Below, in pieces: positions 45,004 through 56,254 of a stretch of DNA of 64,000 bases (position 1 is its first letter; every line of letters begins with the position of its first letter). The notes beneath the pieces were generated by a model that ran no database searches, was not told the origin of the DNA, and saw only the letters and a list, made by a program, of their open reading frames with translations. The position numbers and the translations under genes were made by a program. Source of the DNA: Moniliella sp. 'wahieum' (taxonomy: Eukaryota; Basidiomycota; Moniliellomycetes; Moniliellales; Moniliellaceae); assembly GCA_003971905.1 (NCBI GenBank), contig RSEE01000096.1, positions 124,001 to 188,000 on the forward strand. The letters run 5' to 3'.

Positions 45004-48000
45004 TCAGTAGTGCGGCAACTGAGCTTGCTCATGCTCTTGCTGGTGCAAGCGTCCGAGGGCCTTTTGGGTGGCGGTGCGTACGCGGGGCGAAGGTCGCCAG
45101 ACCGGTTGGTGCCCTTCGTCCGTCTCGGACGGATGGGAAGAAAGTGAAGTGCGACTTGCGGCCGTGCGACCCGTCGCGCCTGTCGGTTGACGCGACAAGC
45201 TCATCCCTGCTCCTGGGCCAGTCGCGCTCCCAGTCCCACTCCCAGACCCAGACCCGTTTCCAGCCCCGGACCAGGCCGACCGACCAGCCTGCGACGATCG
45301 CTCCAAAGACCGCTCTTCAATGTCCATCAACGGTTCTCCGTACCGATACGCACCAGCCGTATCCCACTTGCTGCCCTCGAGCAACGCCGTCACCCCACTC
45401 TCCTCCCCGCCGCGTCATCGTACCCGTCCTGATCGTCGTACTCATCTCGTCTCGCCCATCCTTCCCGTCCCATACGGCGAGCCATAACTCTCCGCCGGCG
45501 CAGTGGGCAGAGACTTGTCCACCGGGGCGGTAGGTGCCGCTGACACTGTTGCGGCAAGGACTGGGTCTTGTGTGGATGCGGCTCCGGATATGGGTGCTGG
45601 TGGCGGTGCAGAGAGCAGGGTAGGTGCTGCGGTGCCGCCGAGCGGCGAGATGGACTGGGTGGGCGAGCAGGGCGAGCCAACGGACCGCGGGGGTCCAGAG
45701 GTCGGGGTAATGGGTACCCCAGACAAGTGGGAGCGCTGACTCAGGGTTCCCATCGTGGCCAAGCTCGAGGCTGGGCCGGAGTGCGAACTGTACTCGGACC
45801 CGTACGCCGACGAGAGAAGCGACGGGTCGTAGCCTGAGCCCGAGGAGGTGGCGCCGGAGGAAGTGGGGGTAAGTCGAATCACTTCCATCCCCGGGCCTTG
45901 GCTTTGACTTTGGGACGAGGCTGAAGCCGAAGAGGCATTCCCTCCCTCCCGGAGCGGGACCAAGCCGCAGGCGAGCCCAAAGTGACACCCAGAGAGTTGG
46001 TTGACGCGCTGTCCTGCCCACTTGCCATCGGCGTACGCCCGCCTGCGCTTCGGCCGATTGTCCACTGGTACGCTCCGTCATGACCGCCGGTGAGGGCAAG
46101 GCAGCCTCAGACGAACGGGGGTACGTCGACACGTCCGACCGGCCGGGTCCGTGCCCAGGCTAGACCACGACGTAAGGCTACCGTGAGTGGGAGGGGGGAG
46201 TTGTCCCACGTCGCGCTCGCCCTCGCGCTCGCCCTGGGCCTCGGCCTCGACGCCTCGCACAGGGACCAAGGTGGGTGCCGAAGCACGTTCCAACGCGGCG
46301 CGACGTGCCTCGGGCGAATGACGCTTCCCGTCCCACAACACGTTACCATCCTCCTCATTGCTGCCGTTAGGATCGACGGGGTTTTGGTCTCGTCCAGCGC
46401 GGCACCTGCGCCTCGGGCACACTCAGCAGCTCCAACGGCTCATCCACACCTTGGTAGTTAGGCTGTTTGCCACGCGGCGTCGCCGAGCCATACCGTTCCT
46501 GTTCACCCGCCAATGTCATGGCCATCGCCGCGCCCGCACCGCCCATCGTCGTGCTTCCTGCCCCTAACGTCAACGATGGAGACGACGTGGGCGGAGTTGC
46601 ACTCGCTTCGCTGTGTGGGCTGGCAAGCGCGGCCGACGGCGCAGGCCGCGAACTCAACCGTGCAAACAGCAGTTGCTGCGAAGGACGGTGGGAGCGCGAG
46701 TTTTCCCGGCTGGGTCCGCTCATGAGAGAGGGCGAGGTCAAGGTGGACGGTTCGGTGGTATTGGTCAGGGCGGTCAGGGTGGTATCGGCGCCAGTTGTGT
46801 GCTGGGTACCAGCACGGTGCAAGGGCGACAGACGAGCATCGCGTCGGGCCGGTGCTACGGCCAAATACTCCCTTTGGTCCCGGTCGACGGGCTGGGGCTG
46901 GGGCTCGGCACCGGCACCACCATCCAAAGTGTCCCTAGCAGCGTACCAGGGTTGACCTGGTTCCGACCGATGCTCCTCGGGGTTCGCAGCGATCAACGGT
47001 TCCGCCGACGCCCGGCACATGGGCGGGGGCGTGGTACCACGCCCCGCGATCGGGGTCAGGATCTTGCTCCAACAAACTCGTATCCTCTTCCTGTGCTTCG
47101 GAAGCAAACCTTCGACTGGAAGTGCGTCGGCCAGCTACCGCAGCAACAAACGCACCGATTCCCCGCGACCGGCGCTCCGGCTGGCATAGCGCCCGGGACA
47201 CCTGTGCTGCGCGAAGCCGGCTGGTGAGGGTAGCGAGGGCCCGTGGGAGAAACGAACGAGGAGTGCGAGGTGGGCGTAGCGTAGTCTGCCGCTACTACTG
47301 CCCCGTTGGTCGAGGCGGGCGTGGAGGCCATGGTAAAGTGCGAACCGAGCGAGGTTCCTGGTAGGCATCTTGCCTCTCGTTGCCTACAGCAGCATAGGTT
47401 CCTTTTCCGCCTGAACGAAGACCAAAGAAGCGGGGGTTAGCCGCTGGTGGGACCGGGCACAGGCTCACCGGCTTCCATCTTCTCGGTCGCTGTAAGACCC
47501 GACCGGTGTACCGATCTTCCAGCCCGTACGGGTCGCGCTGCCGCCTGCGCCGACGGTAACACAGCCACGCGAGAAGAGTTAGCAGACCCAACAGGGCCAG
47601 CGCACCGAAAAAGGAGCCGAGCGCGATCCCGACAATCTGCCGGGCGAAAGTTTGGAACTGCTGTTCCCAGAGTGACTTCCAGGGTGGGACACACCATTGT
47701 TGGAAGAAGGGAAAGCGCCTGCCACGCCCGTCGTAGGTGACGGCGTCGTGGATGGAAAAGGGAAAGTCGGTATGGAGACTGGAGGTGAAACTGGAGGGTG
47801 TACCAGCCTGGTTGGGGCTCTGGCTCGAGGCCGAAGCAGAGGAGGCCAACATGCTGGATACAGTATCCGTATCAGAGGGAGCAGCATCGCTGCTACTTTC
47901 GACGGACCAATGGGGGAAGCACTGGCCGATGAAACACCACCCCGAGAAGCGCTACCAGGGGAAGCACTGCCGGACGAGGCACTGGCCGACGAGGCACTAA

Positions 48001-49223
48001 ACGAAGAAGAATGAGCTTGGGAGCCCGTCTTGCTCTCTGGACTCGGGGGCACCGAGGAAAAGGGCTGGCTAGCGTGGGTTGAACCAGACGGGCGTGAAGC
48101 GGAAGAAGACGAATCCTGGGCAGAGACCGAGGCAGAGGTAGAGGCGGAAGCAGAGGGATGATGACTAGTCCGGCTCAATCCATGGTCCGGTGACTTGGAC
48201 GCAGCCGAACCGGAGGGAACGACAGCATGAGAATGGGAGAAGGAACCAGTGGATACACTTTCCGAGCTACTTTGGGCAGAAGATGGCGTGTCGAGCGGGG
48301 ACGAGTGCTACGAGAACTTGGATGCGCAGCTGAAGGTGTGGGTTCGGGGGCGGAGTGGGGCCCGCTCTTGTGTTCCGAGTGGGTGCTGTGGGATTCTGTA
48401 TGCCACAGGTCAGGACAAGAGGTACCAGCGATGGCGAACGCAACAAGAGGAACAAGGACGTACCTCCAGACGGGCGGGGGAGCGTGTGGGTATGCGAGTG
48501 GGATGCCGTGTTGCTGGCACTGGCACTGGGACGGAAGAGCCAGAGTGGGGGCCGCCGTGCTCGGTGGAAGCGGCCGAGGGATGGGGGCGAGGCGGGTCTG
48601 TGGGCTGGCGGAGTGGTGGCTGGCGTGCGTGGCGGCGTGGCTGCTGGCCAGATGTGAGGAGGAGGCGGATGAGGGGCTCCGTTGGTGGAGGTGTGGGGGC
48701 GCGAAGCGGAGTGGGGGGGCATGTGACTGCGGCTTCTGCTGCTGCTTTCGCGGGGGGGGGGAAGAGATGAGGAGGAGGAGGACTGCGAGGCAGGCGTGTG
48801 CTGGCGGCGGGGTGCGGACGGGAGGGGCGGGTGCCGAGGGACGGGCGGGAGGGCTGCGTCGGAGGGGAGGGTTGTATACGATGGTGTACTCGGTGGTGGC
48901 GTAGGTGCGGGTGGCGGTGCGTGTCTTGACCGAGGGTCCACGGGAGGGGTCGGCGGGGAAGACGAGGAGGTGGGTGGTGGTGCGGGTGCGGGTGGTGGTG
49001 GCGGTGGTCCAGGCGCTTGTAGGAGAGCCAGGAGGGGAGCACCATGGCCGTGGGCCCGGGCGGGGCGGTGCGCCGGGCAGGGTGGAGGTGGCGACGGCCG
49101 AGGCGGAGACCTTGCCGTGCGGGGGCATGGAGGTGGGCTGGGCGCGGGCGCGCACGACAGTGACGGCGGTGAGGGTGGTGGGGGGGAGGCGGGCGCGCGG
49201 AGGAGGCGAAGCAGACGAGGCAT
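45004..49223 (-). CDS. Ser/Thr/Pro-rich single-pass membrane protein
   Basis: I do not recognise the family. ATG at 49221-49223 gives MPRLLRLLRAP, a short signal-like start, then TTLTAVTVVRARAQPTS. The ectodomain is long and Ser/Thr/Pro-rich with RTATRTYATTEYTIVY and dense Ser-Ala repeats (47850-48180). It ends QQWCVPPWKSLWEQQFQTFA before the membrane helix IVGIALGSFFGALALLGLLT (47560-47630) and the stop-transfer RRRRRQRDP. The cytoplasmic tail is long: YGLEDRYTGRVL, EEDTSLLEQDPDPDRGAWYH, a Ser/Thr-rich part, GYDPSLLSSAYGSEYSS, AYRYGEPLMDIEERSLERS, ending QQEHEQAQLPHY* at 45004. Topology resembles fungal wall-stress sensors (Mid2/Wsc) or Axl2-like proteins, but that is inference from layout only. 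Many frame steps are needed, so one or more introns could be hidden. Confidence 0.6.
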
Positions 49224-49899
49224 CACAGGCGTGTTGACCCAGATTCCAGCTCCCAGCACCGCCCCACGGCACCGCAAAGTTTCAAGCACGCCTGCCTGCC
49301 CCCGTGCCTGCTCACACACACCGCCGCCCTGCTGCCTCCGAGAGCAACCCTACCGGCCGCTCTGCAGCCGCGTAGACGCGAATCAATCCATCAGAAAATC
49401 ATCCAATCATCAATCACCTCCGCTCGCTCCGCCCGTGCGAGGGCTGGCTGGCCATCGACGGGGCGTGGATCATCCATCATCCACCTCGTCGGCATCAACA
49501 CAAAGCGTATGCATGCCCCCCCCCCCCGCCAATACCCTATCGTATATCGTTCTGGTCCGGAGCCTTCTGTGCTGACTCACCCTGCTTTGTGGTCGGTCTT
49601 CAGCGCCCACGAGCTCAAAGAGCACAAATGAAAGGGTGGGCGGTTAGAGATCAAAATGCGAAGGCGGTGGCGAATCCAACCTGTCATGGAGTCGGAAACG
49701 CCGCGACAAAAACGTCACACGCGCATCATCGATGCGTGATGGCATGTGACATGTGCATGACCTAGGCCACAAAGGCCATAGGTCAACAAGAGCTGTTTCG
49801 TCTCCTCCCTCTTTCGACGTTATAGATGCTGATGCGCTGATGGCGTTAGGGCAGGGATGGGCCTACCCTCGAAGGGCGAAACCGCTGGCGTGCCATATA
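49224..49899. other. Intergenic, no gene seen
   Basis: Promoter side of the membrane-protein gene, then the tRNA flank. A 12-C run lies at 49516-49527 and GGCATGTGACATGTGCATG at 49742-49760. No coding signal. Confidence 0.5.
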
Positions 49900-50003
49900 G
49901 CTTCGTTGGCGCAGTTGGCTAGCGCGCAGGTCTCATACGCCCTGCTTGTGAGTCGTTGAACCACGTCATCCTGAGGTCGCCAGTTCGAGCCTGGCACGAA
50001 GCA
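49900..50003 (+). tRNA. Elongator tRNA-Met (anticodon CAU) with 30-nt intron
   Basis: Acceptor GCTTCGT pairs with ACGAAGC; D-stem GCGC/GCGC; anticodon stem CAGGT/TCCTG with the T31-T39 mismatch typical of eukaryotic elongator tRNA-Met; loop CTCATA+A; T-stem GCCAG/CTGGC around TTCGAGC; A as discriminator. An intron at 49938-49967 follows position 37. TTTTT lies at about 50008. The A1-U72 pair of initiators is absent, which supports elongator identity. Confidence 0.92.
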
Positions 50004-51080
50004 TGACTTTTTGCCCCGGTGCTAGTTCTTGCTCGAGGAAAGGATTGGCGCCGTAATTAGAGCGCCACATATGGACCTTTGGACCTGAGGCGTGATGGTG
50101 GAGGATGAACCAGATATGATCTACTGCTCTATGGTGACCGTATACGATCTGTTGGAAGCGTAGAGCCGACATCAACGGCAAAAATGAGGGGATGTAAAGG
50201 TTATTTCTGAGATCTGACAGTGTCATCAGGAGCAAGTGGCGCAAACGTCGGGTCCAATCCAATCTGCTGCGTTGCCTCCTCGGGCCTCCCGGGTATTTTC
50301 ACAAGATAGAGTCACGACTGCGCCGATGGTCAATTGCGGGTAACAAAAGGTATTATTGCGGTAAGAGCACTATAAACGTCGGGAAAGGCCCGGGCGTGTG
50401 TGTGAGAGAGAGGGGTTTTTAGACGGACGTTGGGTTTTGGGCGTTGGTGTTATACATAGAACGGCAGCGCATGCGCCAGCGTGAAGCGTTGAGCCGGTGG
50501 GCCTGGCGGGCAGCCGCGCAGATTGGGGGCGAGGAGCTGGAGATGCGACTGGGCAGCACAGAAGACACACTCTCTGAGTAGCGCCGACTATTAATAGCCC
50601 TGTGGAAGTGAACGTCGAACGGTGACCGGTGTAGCAGCACATTTTATAGAGTGGTGTCCAGCGGCCGTCGGGGAGTCCCGACGTGGCCGCACATGGGCAG
50701 TGGCTAGTGGGGGTGGGGGGCCTGCGGAGACGGGGCCACGCTCGCTACGCGCGCGCGGCGCCTTCTGAGGGGAGACGATCGACCGTCACGCCACGCGTCA
50801 TCTGATCGGGTACATCAGCCGCAGCAGAGTGGTGGGGTAACGATGGGCGCACACGATATCTCCCGTGGGTTGTGCTTGCGTATACATACTCCCGTGTCCA
50901 GCGTGCGCTGGGCCCAAAAGCGGCTGTCAGACGCCTTTCGGCAAGCGCATCTGCCTCTCCGCCTCCTCCGCCCCCGCTCGGCTGGGCCAATCCGCAGCAC
51001 GTGGAGGCGCCTCTGCCCTGACCACCTCCCCCTGCGCCGCCGCCCCTCGGCCCCTATCTCACCATCCCCTTGCCCCTCCT
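50004..51080. other. Intergenic, no gene seen
   Basis: Lower-GC sequence after the tRNA, then the 5' flank of the next gene. A minus-strand frame covering the tRNA is an artefact. GAACGGTGACCGGTG at 50617 and CAGTGGCTAGTGG at 50698 belong to the repeated motif families. No gene supported. Confidence 0.45.
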
Positions 51081-54000
51081 ATGCCCTCCATCCCCTCCTC
51101 CCCGCCCACATCCACCGCCGACCCAGCCGCCCACAAGCCCTCGCTCAGCCGTCTGCGCCCCCCCGTCTCCGCTCGCCACCCTGCTCCGCGCCAGCTCCTT
51201 CGCCCGCGCCCCGACACCGACATCCCCCCCTGCCCCTGCCCAGGCTACTGCCGAGGCTCCTGCCCCTGCCGCCTTGGCCCTTGCGTCCATCACCGCAGCC
51301 CCCGGAACCCCGTGCGCCACTACCTCGCGCCCCCGCCCCCACACGCCCCCCCTGTCCGATTTGTCCATGCACAGCCCCAGCCCTCCCCTCCCCCATCCCT
51401 CGCCCACGCGCCATCCCACCACCACCTCCTCATCGTCCACTCCCGGCATCGAGCCTTCCAGCGAGGCCGCAGAGGAGGAGCAGCGCCTGCGATCGCTCGC
51501 AGCACAAACAGCGCAGACCAACACCCACAGCAGTACGCCGGCGAATCAGCCTCACGTGAGAAGGGGCAGTGCGCCTGCCGCTCGCCTGCTCCAGCAACAC
51601 GACGAGGTCAAATCCGACCCCGAAGGACGGCGTCCCCTCTTGCGGGTCAAGACGGACCCGCTTTCGTTTCTCAACCTGGTAGGCTACTCCTCCGAGCACA
51701 TCCCTAATTCCTCCCGCACTGTTCCGCATCGCAAGCCGGGTCCTCTCAAACGCTCTCCTTTGGCATCTTTCAACGTGGACGAAAGTCAAGCAACGGCCGA
51801 TAATACACCTGCCCCAACTCCCTCTCTACCGGCCCAGCCAAAGAGCGAAAAGCCTGCGCCTGCGCCTGCCAAGACCCTTCGCCCCTGGGCCAGCCGTATA
51901 CGAGCCGTTTCTTCAAGCATATTTCGATCCAGAAAAGGACCAGCCGTTCCGCCCCCCCAGCCGCGTGGGCCCACAGACAATCCAAGCCTGGACCAACCGA
52001 AGAACAAGGTGGTCCCTGACAATGCACCTGGACACCAGTGACCACCGCACCCTCCCGTCGGTCTTCCGCCTCGTTTCGCTCCGTATTGCGCCGGCCCAGG
52101 TTGGGCTCTTTTGGGTCGTCGCATGGTTTCCAGCATCGTGTCAGTGGAGAGCAAGCGGGTGTTTCTCTTGGTGCGTCAGCAAGGTGGGAAGAGGCAATTC
52201 AAGGTACACCCCCTACCGAGGATGGGTCAGACCAACAAGAGTTGCTTGTCAACTCTCCCTCTTCCCCTGCACCCCCAGTGACACCGGGTAGGTTACCTAG
52301 GAGCGCGTCCATCCCCCTCCTCTGGTCCAGATCAAAAGATCCACCGTCGGACCGTACCCGCATGGCTTCCACTTCGCTGCAGTCACTCAATCCGCAAGAA
52401 TTTTCACCCCTCGAGTCACCGTCGCGTAAGCCACTGCGACAAGCGGACCATCCTCCCCCAACATCTCGACCATCCTCGTTTATGCGTCGCATCTTCTCCT
52501 TGGAATCGATAAAGGCAGGAGCGGTTGGACCCAAGCAACAAACGGGAGAACCGAAGAAGCAGGCGCCTTCCCCTTCCGGTGGCTTGCTTGATGTGCCAGA
52601 GAAAACTTCTGGGGCTACACCCTTCCACGCGCCTACGCACCTTGTCCAACCTCACCTTCGGGGGTCGGAAACGGTTCAAAAAGCCAGGCAAGGTAGACAC
52701 CACGAAGGGCAGTGACATGGCCACCATCGGGACCAAGTTTGCCACCGTTTCGGGCCGTCTCACCACCCCATCTTCCGAAGTGAGCGGTATGCAGCCAGGG
52801 TCATTGTCTACGACGTTCATGGACGAAAGGGACCGAATCGACCCATTCCGTTCTTCTGTAGGTCCGTCGAACCAGGAACCCCAGCTCCAGTCCCGACGGA
52901 TGGAAAATGCTACACCACCTCTAACCTCGTCGGTTGTGGGGCGAACGAGGTCCCCCGTGCCCAAGACCTCCTCACCCGATCTTTCACGCCCCTCTTCCGA
53001 CAATCGCAGGGACCATCGGTTCGTGCTGTTCCGAGTGGACGTAATAAGTTGCCTCCGCGGTCCCATAAGTCTACGAGCGGGAGGAGGGGAGGAGGCGCAC
53101 TCTCCCCACCACCTAATATTCCTCTCCCACCTCTGCCAAACGAAGCGTCAAGCATTCACGCTTCCCCTCTTCGGTTGCCTGCCCGTGTTGATGCTGGTGG
53201 GGGCGAAGAAACGCATGCCAATCAAGCCGGACCTTTGGTGGGCAGCCCGTCCAACTCCCCTTCCACACCGCTCTCTTCTCAACACCCCCCTGACGCACCA
53301 AGACTTGGCTCGCCACTGTCGCTTGTCGTCCCTTGTCGCAGATTGGACACCGGTACTGAGGCTCTGCCCCCTTCTCCGATCAGGGCTAGTTTCCAATCTG
53401 ACTCGAGAACATCTACTCCCACCCAAGGCTCCACCACCCCAACCATGCAATCTTTCACACACCGCCAAGCCGGTGGGGCTGGCTCGCCTCCCGGTGGCCG
53501 TAGAGGCGAACGGTTCGGAGATGGGGAGTTTATGAGAGTAAGCCCCTCCTCTCGGCCCCCTTCGCTGGCAAGTCATCCTCCTTCTTCCATGGCGACCGCC
53601 GATCGGGATCGGGCTTCGTCCAAGCGGACCAGCACACCCATAAGCACAGCTCGAACCAGTTTGACCAATACAAGCACCCGGCGGACCAGCGCCGCGACGC
53701 TCAGCTGGACCTCCGGTAGCTTCACTTCTTGCCCCACGCCGAGCACTGCGTCCACCACCCCCGTCTCGTCGGGGGAGTCCCCACCGGCAGCACTACCACC
53801 ACCAGCGGTACCTCCCAGTCGTACCAACATGTGATGAGGAAGCCTACCCTCACCCCTGTGCCGATGAGTTTGCCACCTTCCTCCCCCTAGTAGTGAGCAA
53901 GGTGCAGAGGAGGTCCCGGCGCTACCCATCTCGCCGCCCGTTGCTCAAACCAACCCGACCCAACCTGCTCATTCTAATGCGCAAGAAGAGGAAGCGGCTG

Positions 54001-54653
54001 CAGACTTGCTTCTGGATGATAGTGGGGGATACATGTTCCCGCTTCCGCCCACTTCGTCTCCTAAGCCCCCTTCGACAGCCCGTGTTCCGCCCCCGCGTCC
54101 GCCCCCCGCGCCCCGGCTTGACGTTGACCCTGACACAGGGGAGCAACTGAAAGCGACGCCTTCGTCTCCCATTTTGGTAAGCACTCCTAGCCCGTTCGAG
54201 TCGGGTAAGGAATAGGATCCTGCACCCTGCGCAGCGCCGATCATGGTCCGGCCGGAGACAGGAGATGTGCAACACACCAAAGCGGCACAAGCGAGTTGTG
54301 TGGATGGGCAACCTTCTCCACACTTGGAGCGGGACGAGGTTCCACCTTTTTGTGATCCGCGCGGGGGAGGGGGGATCCCGTTCCCCCTATCTGGGGAAGA
54401 GACTGTGGTTGAGCCAAAAAGTGTTGCATCGGCTACCCAATCGACTACCAGCCCGCGCGGGATCAAGTTCAGCTCGACCAGTACCAGTACGAGCAGTACG
54501 AGTACCAGCACCACGACTACGACTACGACCAGTAGTACGCGTACCATCTTGCCCGGGTCCAATCGGCCGTTCGTGCCGTACCGAACAGCGAGCTTAGTGG
54601 ACGAGGTGCACGAGGGACCACCGTCGCCCCCCCGCTCGACCCAGTATAACTAG
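51081..54653 (+). CDS. Long disordered Ser/Pro-rich protein
   Basis: I do not recognise this gene. ATG at 51081 gives MPSIPSSPPTSTADPAAHKP. Blocks that look coding by composition and continuity follow through successive frames: PLLRVKTDPLSFLNLVGYS, ASRIRAVSSSIFRSRKGP, SFMRRIFSLESIKAGA, GSDMATIGTKFATVSGRL, RTSTPTQGSTTPTMQSF, LLLDDSGGYMFPLPPTSSPK, and a Ser/Thr repeat tail before TILPGSNRPFVPYRTASLVD; stop TAG/TAA at about 54653. The whole protein is predicted disordered with many SP/TP sites, suggesting a phospho-regulated scaffold (inference). No enzyme domain seen. Repeated one-base steps. A short N-terminal part of a structured domain could be missed. Confidence 0.55.
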
Positions 54654-55970
54654 TGACCTTTCTTTTTCGTCGTGCTCTCGTGGCATGTGATATGTGACAA
54701 TGGTGTGGGGGGGAAAAATTGAATCGCAAGGGCGCACCTCCTGGAACCTCGCTCGCTCTTTCTCTCAGCATGGGGGGCTACCATCTTTCTCGGCTGGCGC
54801 TCGTGCTCGTGCCCGTGCTCGTGCTCGTGCCCGTGCCCATGGCCATCGTATACTCTATGCATCATACTTGGGCCTTGGGGCGAGGACACCGCCAACCCCA
54901 CAGCCTCATATCACGTTATATGTTACCAGCCAAACTATGTATTAAGTCTTGCTCCTGGCTCACTAGTCACTCGCCACTCGTCACTCGCACTAGTCGCTAG
55001 TCGCTCCGGCCCTCGTGAATGCTATCAGCGCCATATAGTCTTCGTCCTGTACTGTCTTGCATATCTCACCGCGACGCGCGGCGCACTCGACTTCTCGCTT
55101 CTGCTTGGAACCGATGTGAGTACTGAGTTGTACTAGTAGTCCACATGACACGTGTGGTACGACGTGCTAGGCGATAACGATCGAGAGTGCGACGGACCAA
55201 CGCGGGGGAGAAGGTAGACGCCACCCTAAGTTCCTGGAATGGCCTAAGCGGTATATACTGGCATTGCATTTGCATTCCCAATGGCGCTCAGAGAGCCCAA
55301 AAGTGCACGGTGGGCGTTGATCCTGATTGACTAGATCACCTGTATCTAATGTCAGCTGCCGCGCCTGATCCGTACTCTCCCACGCCGTTGCTGCGTCGCG
55401 GTCACCCCGGGCTGGCTGCCTCGGTCGATGAGGAAATTGCACTATATGTTTCCTAAGATCTCAGATCTCAGCCCCTTCCGGAAGCATTTTTGAGCATCTC
55501 CGAAACGTACATTCTCGTCCAGAAGGCTGGGGAAGGGACCCCCCGCGTCTCAGCTGGTTACCACTACTTTGGAAACGCTAAACGCGTCAAGAGCTTGATC
55601 CCCTCCTCGCCTCCCCCGCGATTGGAGGCGTCGCTGTGTTACGTAGCTTCGCTTCTCCCTCGCCCAGCCCGCGTAGCCCCTCGTTGCTCGTCCCTCTCCC
55701 TCACAACTAGCCTGACTCGTCTCGGATCCTCCTCCTATCCAATCCAATCCAGTTCAGTCCAGTCTTGTGCTGTCTGGTCATGCGTGTCAGTTGTACGTAT
55801 ACGTATACATGCAATCCTTGCAACTCTTCTGGACTTTCGGATACACATTGGTGTTGGAAACTCAAGACCAGGAAACGACTGCACTGAAAGCTGAATGAGA
55901 GGGTCGCATAGCACCACGTTTCGCCGATTGAGGAGAACCAAGGGGGTGGGGGATCAAAGCCATTGGAGCC
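54654..55970. other. Intergenic with motif clusters
   Basis: GGCATGTGATATGTGAC at 54682; GTGCTCGTGCCC repeats (54797-54840); CACTAGTCACTCG... cluster with two CACTAGT and CTAGTCGC words at 54960-55005; TCCAATCCAGTTCAGTCCAG at 55738-55765; TACGTATACGTATAC at 55794-55808. No gene seen. Confidence 0.5.
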
Positions 55971-56254
55971 TCAGCAGATAATATGGTCGCCGTTGGTAAA
56001 GCAGTGGCCGCCGACGCGCGGGAGGGGCGCGGCACGCGGCGCTCCAGGCGTGGCGGCTGGCACCGCCATGGCTACGAGACAGACAAAGTAGAAGGCGAGA
56101 ACGAGGTGGGAACCGAGAGGCACAAGGTGAGCGAGAGGATGAGGCTAGGAGGGAGGGAGGAGGGAGGCGAGAACAACGTACCTCGACTGAGCGCCACGGG
56201 CGCGGTGAGCCCGAGCAGGAGCAGCAGGAGCATGGTGGACTTGGCGGAGGGCAT
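55971..56254 (-). CDS. Candidate two-exon small secreted peptide
   Basis: Exon 1 (56182-56254) encodes an obvious signal peptide, with ATG at 56252-56254, a basic n-region and MLLLLLLGLTAPVALSR. An intron at 56072-56181 has donor GTACGT, the commonest donor in this window, a pyrimidine-rich body and acceptor CGTAG. Exon 2 (55971-56071) reads AMAVPAATPGAPRAAPLPRV then GGHCFTNGDHIIC and stops at TGA. The total is 57 residues, about 33 after the predicted signal peptide, with two Cys nine residues apart that could form one disulfide. No family is recognised. It could be a small effector or signalling peptide, or the first part of a longer gene if exon 2 is misread. Confidence 0.5.

Noticed and set aside
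49966-50262. Minus-strand 98-residue frame
   Set aside because: It runs over the antisense of the tRNA-Met gene, a common source of false proteins.
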